A stretch of 64,000 bases of DNA from Ligilactobacillus saerimneri DSM 16049 (GCF_000423265.1 NZ_AUHQ01000009.1:1-64000), one strand, 5' to 3'; counted from the first letter of the stretch, positions 43,911 to 53,198 are shown. Notes: generated by a model not told the origin, from the sequence alone. Numbers and translations: made by a program.

Positions 43911-45920
43911 ATGACTACACCAAATTATGATGATAATTCAATTCAAGTTCTAAAGGGACTTGAAGCTGTTCGTAAGCGCCCCGGAATGTACATAGGTTCC
44001 ACTGACTCTAAGGGGCTTCATCATTTGGTCTATGAAATAGTTGATAACGCAATTGATGAGGCATTATCAGGATATGGTAAAGAAATCAATGTTGTAATTC
44101 ACAAAGATGATGCAATTACCGTGGTTGATAACGGTCGGGGAATGCCTGTTGGGATGCATGAAACAGGGATTCCTACTGTTGAAGTGATTTTTACTGTTCT
44201 CCATGCAGGGGGAAAGTTTGGTCAAGGGGACTATAAAACTTCTGGTGGCCTCCACGGTGTAGGGGCATCGGTTGTAAATGCTTTGTCGACTAAACTAACT
44301 GTTAATACTGTCCGTGACGGTGTGGAATACGAAGAAGATTTCGTCAATGGTGGGCAACCGGTTGGCACATTACGGCGGATCGGAAAGACGAAAAAAAAGA
44401 GCGGCACAACCGTAACCTTCAAACCTGACCCAGCTATCTTCTCGACTACCCATTACAAATTCTCTGTTCTAGCTGAACGCTTGCGGGAATCAGCTTTTCT
44501 ACTTAAAGGGATAAAAATTACTCTTACTGATGAGCGAACAGGGCAAGCAGAGATCTTCCAATTTGATGAAGGCATCAAAGAATTCATTACCTACTTAAAT
44601 GAAGATAAGGATACTATCGGCAGTATCATGTATTTCGAAGGCAAAAAAGACGGAATCGAAGTTGAAGTTGCTGCCCAATACAATGACCGCTACACCGAGA
44701 CCATCCTCTCCTTTGTTAACAATGTCCGAACTAAGGATGGTGGTACGCATGAAGTAGGTATGAAAACTGCGTGGACTAAAGCTTTCAACGAATACGCACG
44801 GAAGGTAAAACTGCTTAAAGAAAGTGACAAGAATCTCGAAGGTTCTGATGTCCGTGAAGGACTGTCAGCAGTAGTTTCGGTCCGTGTTCCTGAAAAACTC
44901 CTTCAATTTGAAGGCCAAACAAAGGGAAAACTAGGTACAGCCGAGGCGCGCCAAGTGGTTGACAATATCGTCAACAAGCAGTTAACTTACTACCTGATGG
45001 AAAATGGCGAATTTGCTCAAGACTTAGTCCGCAAAGCTATAAAAGCCCGCGAGGCGCGGGAAGCAGCTCGGAAAGCTCGCGATGCCAGCCGAAGTGGTAA
45101 GAAACACAAAAAGAAAGAACGTCTTCTTTCCGGTAAGTTAACTCCAGCGCAATCTAAAAATGCTAAGAAAAATGAACTTTTCCTTGTCGAAGGCGATTCA
45201 GCGGGTGGTTCTGCAAAGCAAGGACGTGACCGAAAGTTCCAAGCAATCTTACCATTGCGGGGTAAGGTGTTAAACACTGAAAAGGCAAGTCTTGAAGACA
45301 TCAGCAAGAATGAAGAAATTAATACCATGATTTATACCATTGGTGCTGGCGTTGGACCCGACTTTAATATTGCGGACGCTAACTATGACAAGATTATTAT
45401 CATGACGGATGCTGATAATGACGGGGCACATATTCAAACTCTTTTGCTGACCTTTTTCTACAAATACATGCGACCAATGCTGACGAGCGGTAAGGTTTAT
45501 ATTGCATTGCCACCTTTGTATAAATTGCAAAAAAATACCCACGGAAAGCAGTCTGTACGCTATGCCTGGACCGATGGTGAACTCGAACAAACAATTAATG
45601 AGTTAGGTACAGGCTATCAACTCCAACGCTTCAAGGGATTAGGTGAAATGAATGCCGATCAACTTTGGGAAACAACGATGAATCCTGCCACTCGGACCTT
45701 AGTACGGGTGACCATCGATGATGCTGCCTTAGCTGAAAAGCGGGTAACCACTTTGATGGGAGACAAGGTTGAACCCCGGCGTAAATGGATCGAACAAAAC
45801 GTTAAGTTTACTTTAGAAGAAGAAGGTAGCCTTTTGGATAATGCTATCGCTGAAGAAGCTCATGGCTTGACGGATAGTGCTGCCATTGATGAAAAATTAC
45901 GTCAAAATAAAAATTATTAA
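43911..45920 (+). CDS. parE: DNA topoisomerase IV subunit B
   Basis: 669 residues: GHKL ATPase domain (VLKGLEAVRKRPGMYIG, NAIDEAL, NGRGMP, GGLHGVGASVVNAL), transducer domain, and Toprim domain with VEGDSAGGSAKQGRDR and IMTDADNDGAHI. A Lys/Arg-rich linker (about 375-415) precedes Toprim. With ParC it decatenates daughter chromosomes. AATAAAGGGGCTTC precedes the ATG; parC follows 23 bases later. ParE rather than GyrB follows from pairing and neighbours. Confidence 0.95.
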   Translation: MTTPNYDDNSIQVLKGLEAVRKRPGMYIGSTDSKGLHHLVYEIVDNAIDEALSGYGKEINVVIHKDDAITVVDNGRGMPVGMHETGIPTVEVIFTVLHAGGKFGQGDYKTSGGLHGVGASVVNALSTKLTVNTVRDGVEYEEDFVNGGQPVGTLRRIGKTKKKSGTTVTFKPDPAIFSTTHYKFSVLAERLRESAFLLKGIKITLTDERTGQAEIFQFDEGIKEFITYLNEDKDTIGSIMYFEGKKDGIEVEVAAQYNDRYTETILSFVNNVRTKDGGTHEVGMKTAWTKAFNEYARKVKLLKESDKNLEGSDVREGLSAVVSVRVPEKLLQFEGQTKGKLGTAEARQVVDNIVNKQLTYYLMENGEFAQDLVRKAIKAREAREAARKARDASRSGKKHKKKERLLSGKLTPAQSKNAKKNELFLVEGDSAGGSAKQGRDRKFQAILPLRGKVLNTEKASLEDISKNEEINTMIYTIGAGVGPDFNIADANYDKIIIMTDADNDGAHIQTLLLTFFYKYMRPMLTSGKVYIALPPLYKLQKNTHGKQSVRYAWTDGELEQTINELGTGYQLQRFKGLGEMNADQLWETTMNPATRTLVRVTIDDAALAEKRVTTLMGDKVEPRRKWIEQNVKFTLEEEGSLLDNAIAEEAHGLTDSAAIDEKLRQNKNY

Positions 45921-45943
45921 TTTTATAGAAAGAGTGAGCATAG

Positions 45944-48382
45944 ATGACTAACAACCAAGAGAAGATCCAAGAACTCTCTTTGGAAATGGTTATGGGCGAA
46001 CGCTTTAGCCGTTATTCTAAATACATCATCCAAGAGCGGGCTTTACCCGACATCCGTGATGGTTTAAAGCCTGTGCAACGCCGGATCTTATTTGCGATGA
46101 ACGAGGACCGCAATACTTTTGATAAGCCATTTCGTAAATCTGCTAAGTCAGTAGGGAATGTCATGGGGAACTACCATCCGCATGGTGATAGTTCCATCTA
46201 CGAAGCAATGGTTCGTCTGAGTCAACATTGGAAACTGCGCGAACCGCTGATTGAAATGCATGGTAACAATGGGTCTATGGATGGTGATCCACCGGCTGCT
46301 ATGCGGTATACAGAAGCTCGCTTGTCTAAGATTGCTACCGAAATGCTCCGCGATATCGACAAAAAAACCGTCGATATGGTACTAAATTTCGATGATACTG
46401 AGTATGAACCTACCGTTTTGCCGGCAGGTTTCCCCAACTTATTGGTCAACGGGGCCACGGGGATCTCGGCTGGTTATGCGACTGCGATCCCAACCCATAA
46501 TCTGAGTGAAACAATTGATGCCGCCATCCACTTATTGAAACATCCAGCAGCATCTTTAGATGAGCTGATGACTTTTGTTAAGGGACCTGATTTTCCAACC
46601 GGGGGCATCATGCAGGGACTTGACGGAATCAAGAAAGCTTACCAGACAGGACGGGGACGTGCTGTTCTCCGATCGAAAACAACCATCGAGCCTATTAAGG
46701 GTGGTAAGCAACAAATCGTGATTACTGAAATCCCCTATGAAGTCAATAAAGCTGGCTTAGTCAAAAAGATCGATGAAATTCGTCTCCTCAAAAAGGTCGA
46801 AGGTTTGGCTGAAGTCCGTGATGAATCTGACCGTGAAGGCTTGCGAATTGTTATTGAACTCAAGCGGAATGCCGACGCACAGGGGATTTTAAACTACTTA
46901 TACAAAAATACAGACTTACAAGTTTCTTATAACTTCAACATGGTGGCAATCAACAATAAGCGGCCTGAACATGTTGGCTTAAAACAAATTTTGCAGGCTT
47001 ATATTGACCACCGCCGGATTGTAACTACCAAGCGAATTCAGTTTGATTTAAAACGAGCGCAGGAACGGGAACATATTGTTAGTGGATTGATTAAAGCTTT
47101 GTCGATCCTTGATGATGTAATTCGTGTTATTCGGGCTTCTGAAAATAAAAAAGATGCTCAAAATAACTTAGTAGCGGAATTTGGCTTTACCAATAAGCAG
47201 GCTGAAGCCATCGTTTCGCTCCAACTCTATCGTTTAACCAACACTGACATTACTGCTTTACAACAGGAAGCAGCTGACTTGCAGGCTAAAATCCAACGCT
47301 TCCAAAGCATCCTGGGTGACGCTAACAAGTTGGATCAGGTCATCCAAACGGAACTCCTGGCTGTCAAAAAACAGTACGGGACGCCCCGAAAAACTGAGAT
47401 TCAAGCAGAAGTACAGTCACTCAAGATCGCAACGAGCGTTACGGTGGCTGACGAAGAGGTCAAAGTGTTAATTTCACATGATGGTTATATCAAACGTTCC
47501 TCTCTTCGTTCTTATAAGGCCTCGGACCCGGCTGAAAATGGCTTAAAAGAAGTTGACTACCCAATTTTTGAAGAAACCGTTAATACACTCCAACACTTAC
47601 TGATCTTCACTAACAAGGGTAATATGATTTATCGCCCTGTCCATGAATTAGTTGAAACTAAGTGGAAGGATACTGGAGAACACCTTTCACAAACAGTTGG
47701 ACTAGATAGTGACGAAAGCATTCTGACAGCCTTTTGCTTTGCTGACTTACAACAAAAAGGACGGTTTGTTTTTGCAAGTAAACAAGGCAACATTAAGCAA
47801 ACCGACTTTACTGATATGAAACCAGGAAAAACCTACCGTTCTCGCGCTAGCAAGTACATCAACTTGAAAGGCGAAGACAATGAAGTTATCTTGGCAACAT
47901 ATGTTCCTGAAGCAGATTTAGCTACAAAGCAGGCCTTTGTTGTGACGCATGCAGGTTATGGTTTACGGTATCAGTTGACGGATGTTCCTGTTAGTGGTGC
48001 CAAAGCCGCCGGGGTCAAGGCAGTAAATCTTAAAGATGATGATTTTGTTGCTGGGGCAGCTCTCGTCCAAGAGGATGATCAGGTTGCTATGGTAACCCAA
48101 CGCGGTGCCTTCAAACGAATGAAAGTTAGTGAGGTTGAGCTAAAGAATCGCGCCATTCGTGGCATTAAAGTACTCCGTCCACTCAAGACGCGCCCGCACA
48201 AGGTGATCTTTATGGATAGTATCACTAGTCATGATCAAGTGCTCATTCAGACTGTCGATGGAGCCAATATAAACGTAATTGTTGCTGATTATTCTATTTC
48301 TGATAAACATTCCAATGGTTCATTCGTGTTGGATGAAGAAACACAGGGGGCTATTGCTACTGTTCGCAAATTGATAATTTGA
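45944..48382 (+). CDS. parC: DNA topoisomerase IV subunit A
   Basis: 812 residues: winged-helix/tower breakage-reunion core with catalytic Tyr122 in AMRYTEARLS, and a C-terminal beta-pinwheel (about 500-805) without a canonical GyrA box, consistent with ParC. The quinolone region reads HPHGDSSIYEAMVR; Ser83/Ser84 and Glu87 are in the sensitive-type state. It cuts and rejoins DNA while ParE supplies ATP hydrolysis. Transcribed with parE. Confidence 0.95.
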   Translation: MTNNQEKIQELSLEMVMGERFSRYSKYIIQERALPDIRDGLKPVQRRILFAMNEDRNTFDKPFRKSAKSVGNVMGNYHPHGDSSIYEAMVRLSQHWKLREPLIEMHGNNGSMDGDPPAAMRYTEARLSKIATEMLRDIDKKTVDMVLNFDDTEYEPTVLPAGFPNLLVNGATGISAGYATAIPTHNLSETIDAAIHLLKHPAASLDELMTFVKGPDFPTGGIMQGLDGIKKAYQTGRGRAVLRSKTTIEPIKGGKQQIVITEIPYEVNKAGLVKKIDEIRLLKKVEGLAEVRDESDREGLRIVIELKRNADAQGILNYLYKNTDLQVSYNFNMVAINNKRPEHVGLKQILQAYIDHRRIVTTKRIQFDLKRAQEREHIVSGLIKALSILDDVIRVIRASENKKDAQNNLVAEFGFTNKQAEAIVSLQLYRLTNTDITALQQEAADLQAKIQRFQSILGDANKLDQVIQTELLAVKKQYGTPRKTEIQAEVQSLKIATSVTVADEEVKVLISHDGYIKRSSLRSYKASDPAENGLKEVDYPIFEETVNTLQHLLIFTNKGNMIYRPVHELVETKWKDTGEHLSQTVGLDSDESILTAFCFADLQQKGRFVFASKQGNIKQTDFTDMKPGKTYRSRASKYINLKGEDNEVILATYVPEADLATKQAFVVTHAGYGLRYQLTDVPVSGAKAAGVKAVNLKDDDFVAGAALVQEDDQVAMVTQRGAFKRMKVSEVELKNRAIRGIKVLRPLKTRPHKVIFMDSITSHDQVLIQTVDGANINVIVADYSISDKHSNGSFVLDEETQGAIATVRKLII

Positions 48383-48396
48383 CCTCTTAACAATAG

Positions 48397-48447
48397 AAAA
48401 ACGTGCTAAGTAACTGGATTAAATCCAATGCTTAGCACGTTTTTTTA
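48397..48447. terminator. Bidirectional terminator between parC and rqcH
   Basis: AAACGTGCTAAG pairs with CTTAGCACGTTT and an inner CTGGATT/ATCCA stem stacks on it; A5 left and T7 right. It overlaps the stop codon of rqcH. Confidence 0.85.
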
Positions 48448-50133
48448 ATTTTGTAATGCTAAAACTTCTTTTTCTTCTGGAGTAACAAATAAAGTCTTTT
48501 GTCCCGTGTAGATTACAAAGCCTGGTTTGGCACCATTAGGTTTGTGAATGTTTTTAACTCTTACATAATCAACCGGTACATTCGCTGATAGGCGGGCCTT
48601 GGAATAATAAGCAGCAATGGTAGCTGCTTCCACTAACGTTGCTTCACTTGGCTCTGCACTCTCTACAATCACATGAGACCCTGGTAGATCCTTCACGTGG
48701 AGCCAGTAATGGTTTTTCCGTGCAGTTTTGAGAGTTAATCGATCATTTTGAAGATTATTTTTTCCGACCAAGATTGGCGTCCCATCACTAGCATGGAAAC
48801 GTTCCGGTTTACTGAGCTTGTGGGGACGTTTACGTTTGGCTTGCTTATCCTTTTGGATATAGCCTTGCTCTTGCAACTCAACCTTAATATCTGGCAAATC
48901 CCCAGGGGTTGCCAGTTCGATTTGAGCCAGGATACGGTCCAGATACGCGATTTCTTCCTGAGTAAGTCTGATCTGTTCCGTAAGATGCTGAACGGCATTC
49001 TTGAGTTTCTGATATTTCTTAAAATAGCGTTGCGCATTTTGGGAAGGGGAAAGTCGCTTGGAGAGGGCGATTTGTAGTGGCGCGTTATTTGCATAGTAAT
49101 TAGGGAGCGTGATTGTATCGCTACCAGCTTTCACTTGATACAAATACGTGGTCAGTACTTCGCCTTTGATCTTGAAATTCTCTGCATTCTCGGTTGCTTG
49201 AAACTCCTTTTGAAGCTTCTTGAGTTTACGCTTATTTTTCTTGAGCTCATTTTTTACCGTGTGAATCAGGTAAGCTCCTTGCTGTTGGACCCGATCTAAC
49301 GTGGCTTTATGCCGATAATATTCATCCAATAAGGCGCTTAAACTAGCAAATTTTTGCCAATAATACTCTTGTTTAAACAAGGTAAAATTGATTTTGCTGC
49401 CTTCCTTACAGAGCAGCGGGGTGGGATGATTGACTTGGTTGATAAACTCAGCAACTGCTTGTTGTGGATCAGCCACAGAGTGAAAAAGATCTGCCAAATA
49501 CAAGGCTGTATCTTTACCCAACCCTTGATATGTCTGGCTTAATGCTTGGCCAAGCATTTCTCGATTGGGATACATCTGAACTAATTGGCGGTATGTTTCT
49601 GCCGTCGTTGTAAATAAATTTTCTTTACCTTGGGCAGGAGGTTGCTTGTATGCAGCCCCTGGTAAAAGAGTCCGGTACCGGTTTTGGTCCATCCCGATTC
49701 GCTTGATAACGTCAATAACACGTTGGCGATTAACATCAATTAGGATTACATTACTATGTCGTCCCATAATTTCGATGCTTAAGCACAAAGGCATCTGGTC
49801 CCCCAGGTCATTTCGAGTACTAAAAGTCAAGTTAACAACACGGTCATTGGCTAGTTGCGCAACCTCTACTAATTTTGCTCCTTCCAAATACTTGCGGAGC
49901 GTCATTGTAAAGTTGGTTGGTACAGGAGGGTTGGTAAATGGGATCTGGGTGACTTGGATCCGTGCATAACTAGGGTTAGCAGATAAAAGTAAAGGATAGT
50001 TTTGACGGTTAGATCGAATCGTCAAAATCACTTCGTTCGGATAGGGTTGTGAGATCTTAGTTACCCGGCCTCCGGTTAATTGTTCGGCCAATTCATTGAC
50101 CATTGCATGGGTAAAAATACCATCAAATATCAT
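48445..50133 (-). CDS. rqcH: Ribosome quality control factor RqcH (NFACT family)
   Basis: 562 residues: NFACT-N domain with the DR motif Asp97-Arg98 (NDRV), helix-hairpin-helix region, long coiled coil (about 290-340 and 375-410) and NFACT-R domain near the C-terminus (HYWLHVKDLPGSHVIV). Known Bacillus RqcH binds stalled 50S subunits and recruits tRNA-Ala to add Ala tails; relatives were first described as fibronectin-binding proteins. Full length with key residues intact, so tailing activity is likely. Confidence 0.93.
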   Translation of the reverse strand: MIFDGIFTHAMVNELAEQLTGGRVTKISQPYPNEVILTIRSNRQNYPLLLSANPSYARIQVTQIPFTNPPVPTNFTMTLRKYLEGAKLVEVAQLANDRVVNLTFSTRNDLGDQMPLCLSIEIMGRHSNVILIDVNRQRVIDVIKRIGMDQNRYRTLLPGAAYKQPPAQGKENLFTTTAETYRQLVQMYPNREMLGQALSQTYQGLGKDTALYLADLFHSVADPQQAVAEFINQVNHPTPLLCKEGSKINFTLFKQEYYWQKFASLSALLDEYYRHKATLDRVQQQGAYLIHTVKNELKKNKRKLKKLQKEFQATENAENFKIKGEVLTTYLYQVKAGSDTITLPNYYANNAPLQIALSKRLSPSQNAQRYFKKYQKLKNAVQHLTEQIRLTQEEIAYLDRILAQIELATPGDLPDIKVELQEQGYIQKDKQAKRKRPHKLSKPERFHASDGTPILVGKNNLQNDRLTLKTARKNHYWLHVKDLPGSHVIVESAEPSEATLVEAATIAAYYSKARLSANVPVDYVRVKNIHKPNGAKPGFVIYTGQKTLFVTPEEKEVLALQN

Positions 50134-50522
50134 ACTTAACCTCCTTAAATTATAATGTCATGAGTATATTCTACCAAAAAACAGTTCTTTCAGGTGGATA
50201 GACCACTTAATCATGGTAAAAATTGGGTTGAATTGTAAAATAATCGTATGATTTTTGTAGTTTCTCAAGCTATCATAATATTCATTGTTCATTACTTTGT
50301 TCGAATTATGCTAGCTACGTCAGCCCGTGCATTTCATAATTATAGTATAATGAAATGGTAAAGAGGTATGACTTTTACATCTTACCTCAACTAATTGTTT
50401 ATGCTTTAGAAGAATTACGGTAATACCATGCACCAGTATATAAATTGCGAAAAGTTCTAGGCGAGCACTTATAGTTAATCTAGCAAACCTGCCAGAGTTA
50501 AAATGGAGGATTAAAAGATTAA
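50134..50522. other. Intergenic region with two inverted repeats
   Basis: CATTTCAT...ATGAAATG (50330-50357, enclosing TATAAT at 50346) and GAGGTA-t-GA...TC-t-TACCTC (about 50368-50393) lie back to back. They could be operators or RNA hairpins ahead of the microgene that follows. The rest, including the rqcH upstream region, shows no gene or familiar RNA. Confidence 0.4.
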
Positions 50523-50627
50523 ATGGACAGAGTGAACAACTTGTTAAACAAAGCAGGAAAAGTTATTTTTGGTGTTGTTGGAGTAATCATAATTGCATAT
50601 TTCGCTGTGAAGTATTTTGTGGGGTGA
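50523..50627 (+). CDS. Single-helix microprotein (34 aa)
   Basis: 34 residues: a polar N-terminus with MDRVNNLLNKAGK, then one membrane helix VIFGVVGVIIIAYFAVKYF. AATGGAGGATT lies about 15 bases upstream, longer than ideal. Size and shape recall type I toxins and small membrane peptides, but no antisense RNA is evident. It is four bases upstream of the next short frame, suggesting one transcript. Family unknown. Confidence 0.4.
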   Translation: MDRVNNLLNKAGKVIFGVVGVIIIAYFAVKYFVG

Positions 50628-50631
50628 AGCA

Positions 50632-50775
50632 ATGAATAGCAGAGTAAAAGAAACGCAGACAAATTCCTTAGAAGCATTAGAAAAATTATTTGTTGGATTT
50701 GATACCGATAGATATTTTGAAGAAAATAAAAACGAGTACGATTGGGGCAAGCCACAAGGACGAGAAATTTGGTAA
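50632..50775 (+). CDS. Orphan MazE-like antitoxin tail (47 aa)
   Basis: 47 residues: SLEALEKLFVGFDTDRYF, an acidic stretch, and the end DWGKPQGREIW. This is the toxin-wrapping C-terminal part of many MazE/AbrB-type antitoxins, but the N-terminal DNA-binding domain is missing and no mazF follows. A GGGGTGA site precedes the ATG, so it could still be translated. It is either a gene relic or a stand-alone anti-toxin peptide. Confidence 0.45.
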   Translation: MNSRVKETQTNSLEALEKLFVGFDTDRYFEENKNEYDWGKPQGREIW

Positions 50776-50887
50776 CTAAAGCCCGTGTATTTGGGGTTAT
50801 TTGCATGATGAAAGAAACCCTTGTTGCCAAATCAAAAAAGTGGTAATGATTGACTTCGTCAATTAAGGTATGGGAAGATATAAAGTA

Positions 50888-50956
50888 AGGAATGTAGCTT
50901 AGGAGGAAAGCACAGCTTTTAGCTGATGGACTCGGGTGCAACTCCCGTCATTTCTG
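50888..50956 (+). ncRNA. tRNA-like relic, possible UUU anticodon
   Basis: A cloverleaf can be drawn: acceptor AGGAATG (50888) with CATTTCT (50949), seven pairs including one G-U; TA at 8-9; D-arm GCTTAGGAGGAAAGC with conserved AG and GG; CAG-CTTTTAG-CTG as a shortened anticodon arm whose loop would read UUU (Lys); T-arm TCGGG-TGCAACT-CCCGT. Defects: anticodon stem only three pairs, total about 69 nt, T-loop lacks TTC, no CCA. A terminator follows at once. Likely a decayed tRNA or a tRNA mimic, not a working tRNA. Confidence 0.5.
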
Positions 50957-50960
50957 TAGA

Positions 50961-50987
50961 AGACATCCATTACGGGTGTCTTTTTTA
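50961..50987 (+). terminator. Terminator behind the tRNA-like RNA
   Basis: AGACATCC-ATTAC-GGGTGTCT (one G-U) followed by T6. It implies that a transcript through the tRNA-like segment exists or once existed. Confidence 0.8.
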
Positions 50988-51075
50988 TGCTTAAATATTA
51001 GTTTGGGTAAGAAAAACCCTGGTTTGATAGTTTATTGCCTATTGCAAATACCAACAAGTCAGAGCATAATGAATA

Positions 51076-51095
51076 ATGTAAATTGTATTATACAT
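51076..51095 (+). promoter_or_regulatory. Candidate MarR operator
   Basis: Inverted repeat ATGTA-N10-TACAT 26 bases before the marR start, overlapping a likely -10 region (TATTAT/TATACA). The geometry fits self-repression by a MarR dimer; not proven. Confidence 0.4.
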
Positions 51096-51121
51096 ATAAC
51101 TCCATAGGAGGGTAGATTACA

Positions 51122-51550
51122 ATGCTAGAGCCTTTGGATAGTTTAGTTGAAGTGGAGCGATTCCTTCACCGTAAATTACAGAGCCTTTCACGGGCTAATA
51201 ATTTAACCATTTCTGAATGGCAATTGTTGAAAAGAATTGTTGGGGGCGAAAACACCCAAAGTGTACTATCTTCCAATACAAGTTTGGATGTTTCGACGTT
51301 AAGCCGGCAATTGGCGCGTCTAACTGCTAAGAATTTTCTAAAAAAAGAAAAGATTCCGTCAGCTAACGCCCAAACCCGTAAGACGATTAGTTATTCAATC
51401 AGCGAAACAGGTAAACGTGCTTTTGAACAGATGAATCATGATTACCAAGTTTTAACTCAAAAGATTTTTTCACCCTGGACAGAAGAAGAATACAATCTAT
51501 TAAAAATTCTCCTGAACAGGCTTGATACCAGCCTCCAACGGACCCTTTAA
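51122..51550 (+). CDS. MarR family transcriptional regulator
   Basis: 142 residues in the MarR layout: N-terminal dimerisation helices, a winged helix-turn-helix (about 35-95; LTISEWQLLKRIV, LDVSTLSRQLARLTAKNFLKKE) with a beta wing containing RKTISYSIS, and C-terminal helices. It binds DNA as a dimer and probably senses a small ligand. AGGAGGG precedes the ATG. Target genes cannot be deduced; degV follows 87 bases later, possibly from a separate promoter. Confidence 0.88.
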   Translation: MLEPLDSLVEVERFLHRKLQSLSRANNLTISEWQLLKRIVGGENTQSVLSSNTSLDVSTLSRQLARLTAKNFLKKEKIPSANAQTRKTISYSISETGKRAFEQMNHDYQVLTQKIFSPWTEEEYNLLKILLNRLDTSLQRTL

Positions 51551-51637
51551 GTTTTAACGAAGTTATTAGTTTACTATGTAGGGCTCCAGTGAGTATGGTA
51601 TAGTATTTTATATAATTTTTAGAAGTGGGTGTAACCA

Positions 51638-52501
51638 ATGAAAATTGCTGTTGTAACAGACAGTACTTCCTATTTACCAGAAGAACTTATTCAAAAATAT
51701 GATATTCGGGTCGTTCCGATTCCTTTTATCTTGAACGAAAAAACTTATGAAGAAGGCGTCGACATCACTACTGAGGAATTTTACTCCTTATTAGCCCAAT
51801 CACCTGAGTTACCGTCAACATCACAACCACCTTTGGGTGAAATGATTTCATTGTATGAAGATTTACGGGATGAAGGTTATGAAGCCGTCATTAGCATTCA
51901 TTTAGCTGCAACCATCTCTGGATTAGTGGGTAATTTGCAAAACATTGCTAGCCAGATTGAAGGAATTAAGGTGATTCCATATGATTCAGGCATTACTGTT
52001 CGCCTGATGGGTGAATTAGCCGTGGCAGCAGCACAAGATGCAGCCAAGGGCATGGATATTGATAGTATTGTTGCCCATCTTGATGAACTTCGGAGTACTG
52101 TTGACGAATACTTCTTAGTGGATGACTTGCAAAATTTAGTTAAGGGTGGCCGTCTTTCCAACGCCTCTGCCTTTATCGGAACTATGCTCAAAATCAAGCC
52201 GATTTTGACATTTGACGATGATACCAATAAAATTGTTGCTTTTGATAAAGTTAGATCGATGAAACGGGCTAAAAAACGGGTAGAAAGTTTATTCATTGAA
52301 CAGTTAGAAAAGACAGACTATCCCGTGCATTTGTTTGTAATTCATGCCAATAACGAAAAAGCTGCCAATGAGTGGCGGGATAGCTTACAAGAGCAATTCC
52401 CTAATTTGCGGATCTCAGTAACATATTTTGGTCCGGTTATTGGTTGTCACTTAGGAGAAAAAGCCATGGCCTTAGGTTGGATGCGCGATATCGAAGAATA
52501 A
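51638..52501 (+). CDS. DegV family fatty-acid-binding protein
   Basis: 287 residues with the DegV fold: TDSTSYLP at the start (lipid carboxylate-binding Thr/Ser), TSQPPLGE near 66, and GGRLSNASAFIGTMLKIKPIL near 170. Family members (FakB type) hold a fatty acid for phosphorylation by FakA before PlsY/PlsX use. No fakA is nearby. GAAGTGGGTG precedes the ATG. The next gene, lepB, starts 34 bases after its stop. Confidence 0.9.
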   Translation: MKIAVVTDSTSYLPEELIQKYDIRVVPIPFILNEKTYEEGVDITTEEFYSLLAQSPELPSTSQPPLGEMISLYEDLRDEGYEAVISIHLAATISGLVGNLQNIASQIEGIKVIPYDSGITVRLMGELAVAAAQDAAKGMDIDSIVAHLDELRSTVDEYFLVDDLQNLVKGGRLSNASAFIGTMLKIKPILTFDDDTNKIVAFDKVRSMKRAKKRVESLFIEQLEKTDYPVHLFVIHANNEKAANEWRDSLQEQFPNLRISVTYFGPVIGCHLGEKAMALGWMRDIEE

Positions 52502-52535
52502 GCATTCTCGCATCGATAAAGAGGTGGAAAGTTCA

Positions 52536-53120
52536 ATGAACAAAACAAAAGAAATCTTGAGTTGGGTGATTCCCATCTTAGTAGGTTTTGCGATCGCAAT
52601 GGTCATCAAAACTTTTTGGATTACTACGGTACGTGTTGATGGTAGTTCAATGTATCCTAACTTACAAAATAACGAACGCATTGTTGAACTCAAAACAGCA
52701 TCAATTAAGCGTAATTCAGTAGTTATTTTCAACGCTTATGGTGTTGATAAACGCCCTGGAGTAGCTAAGTCAACCCAGTACGTAAAGCGGGTGATTGGGA
52801 TGCCGGGGGACCAGATCGAGTACAAGAGTAATGGTCAACTTTACGTTAATGGGCACCGCCAATCACAAAGCTATATTTCTAAAAAAGAACAAACCAGTGG
52901 CACCCTCGACTTGCAACTACCAGCTGCTAAAGATGTTACTTTGGGTACGGGGCACATTTTTACCGTTCCTAAGGGTGAATACTTTGTTTTGGGGGATCAC
53001 CGGAGTGTTTCTAACGATAGTCGCTACTATGGTTTTGTCAAAAGGTCCAAGATCACTGGAGTGGCAAAAGTCTTTTTCTGGAATAAGAAGAAGTCTGTGA
53101 TCAACTCATATCCACAATAA
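52536..53120 (+). CDS. lepB: Signal peptidase I
   Basis: About 194 residues: one membrane anchor (about 8-28), catalytic Ser38 in DGSSMYP and Lys84 in YVKRVIGMPGD, plus boxes D/E (FVLGDHRSVSNDSRYYGFV). It removes signal peptides from secreted proteins on the outer membrane face. A GTG at 52524 is in frame but lies within the ribosome site GAGGTGG, which serves the ATG at 52536. Confidence 0.95.
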   Translation: MNKTKEILSWVIPILVGFAIAMVIKTFWITTVRVDGSSMYPNLQNNERIVELKTASIKRNSVVIFNAYGVDKRPGVAKSTQYVKRVIGMPGDQIEYKSNGQLYVNGHRQSQSYISKKEQTSGTLDLQLPAAKDVTLGTGHIFTVPKGEYFVLGDHRSVSNDSRYYGFVKRSKITGVAKVFFWNKKKSVINSYPQ

Positions 53121-53130
53121 GATTAAAACT

Positions 53131-53159
53131 AGGAGCGCTGTTGAGGGCTCCTGTTTTTG
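53131..53159 (+). terminator. Terminator of lepB
   Basis: AGGAGC pairs with GCTCCT, followed by a T5 tract. Confidence 0.7.
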
Positions 53160-53198
53160 TATATTTATTATTATGCAAGGGTGCTTTAAATACTGTAA

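Noticed and set aside
50850-50905. Possible MazF start (MGRYK) downstream of the antitoxin tail
   Set aside because: The frame closes after ten codons and overlaps the tRNA-like structure; five residues are not evidence of homology.
50519-50941. 140-codon frame on the minus strand
   Set aside because: It runs against the microprotein, the antitoxin tail and the tRNA-like RNA, and has no sensible start signal.
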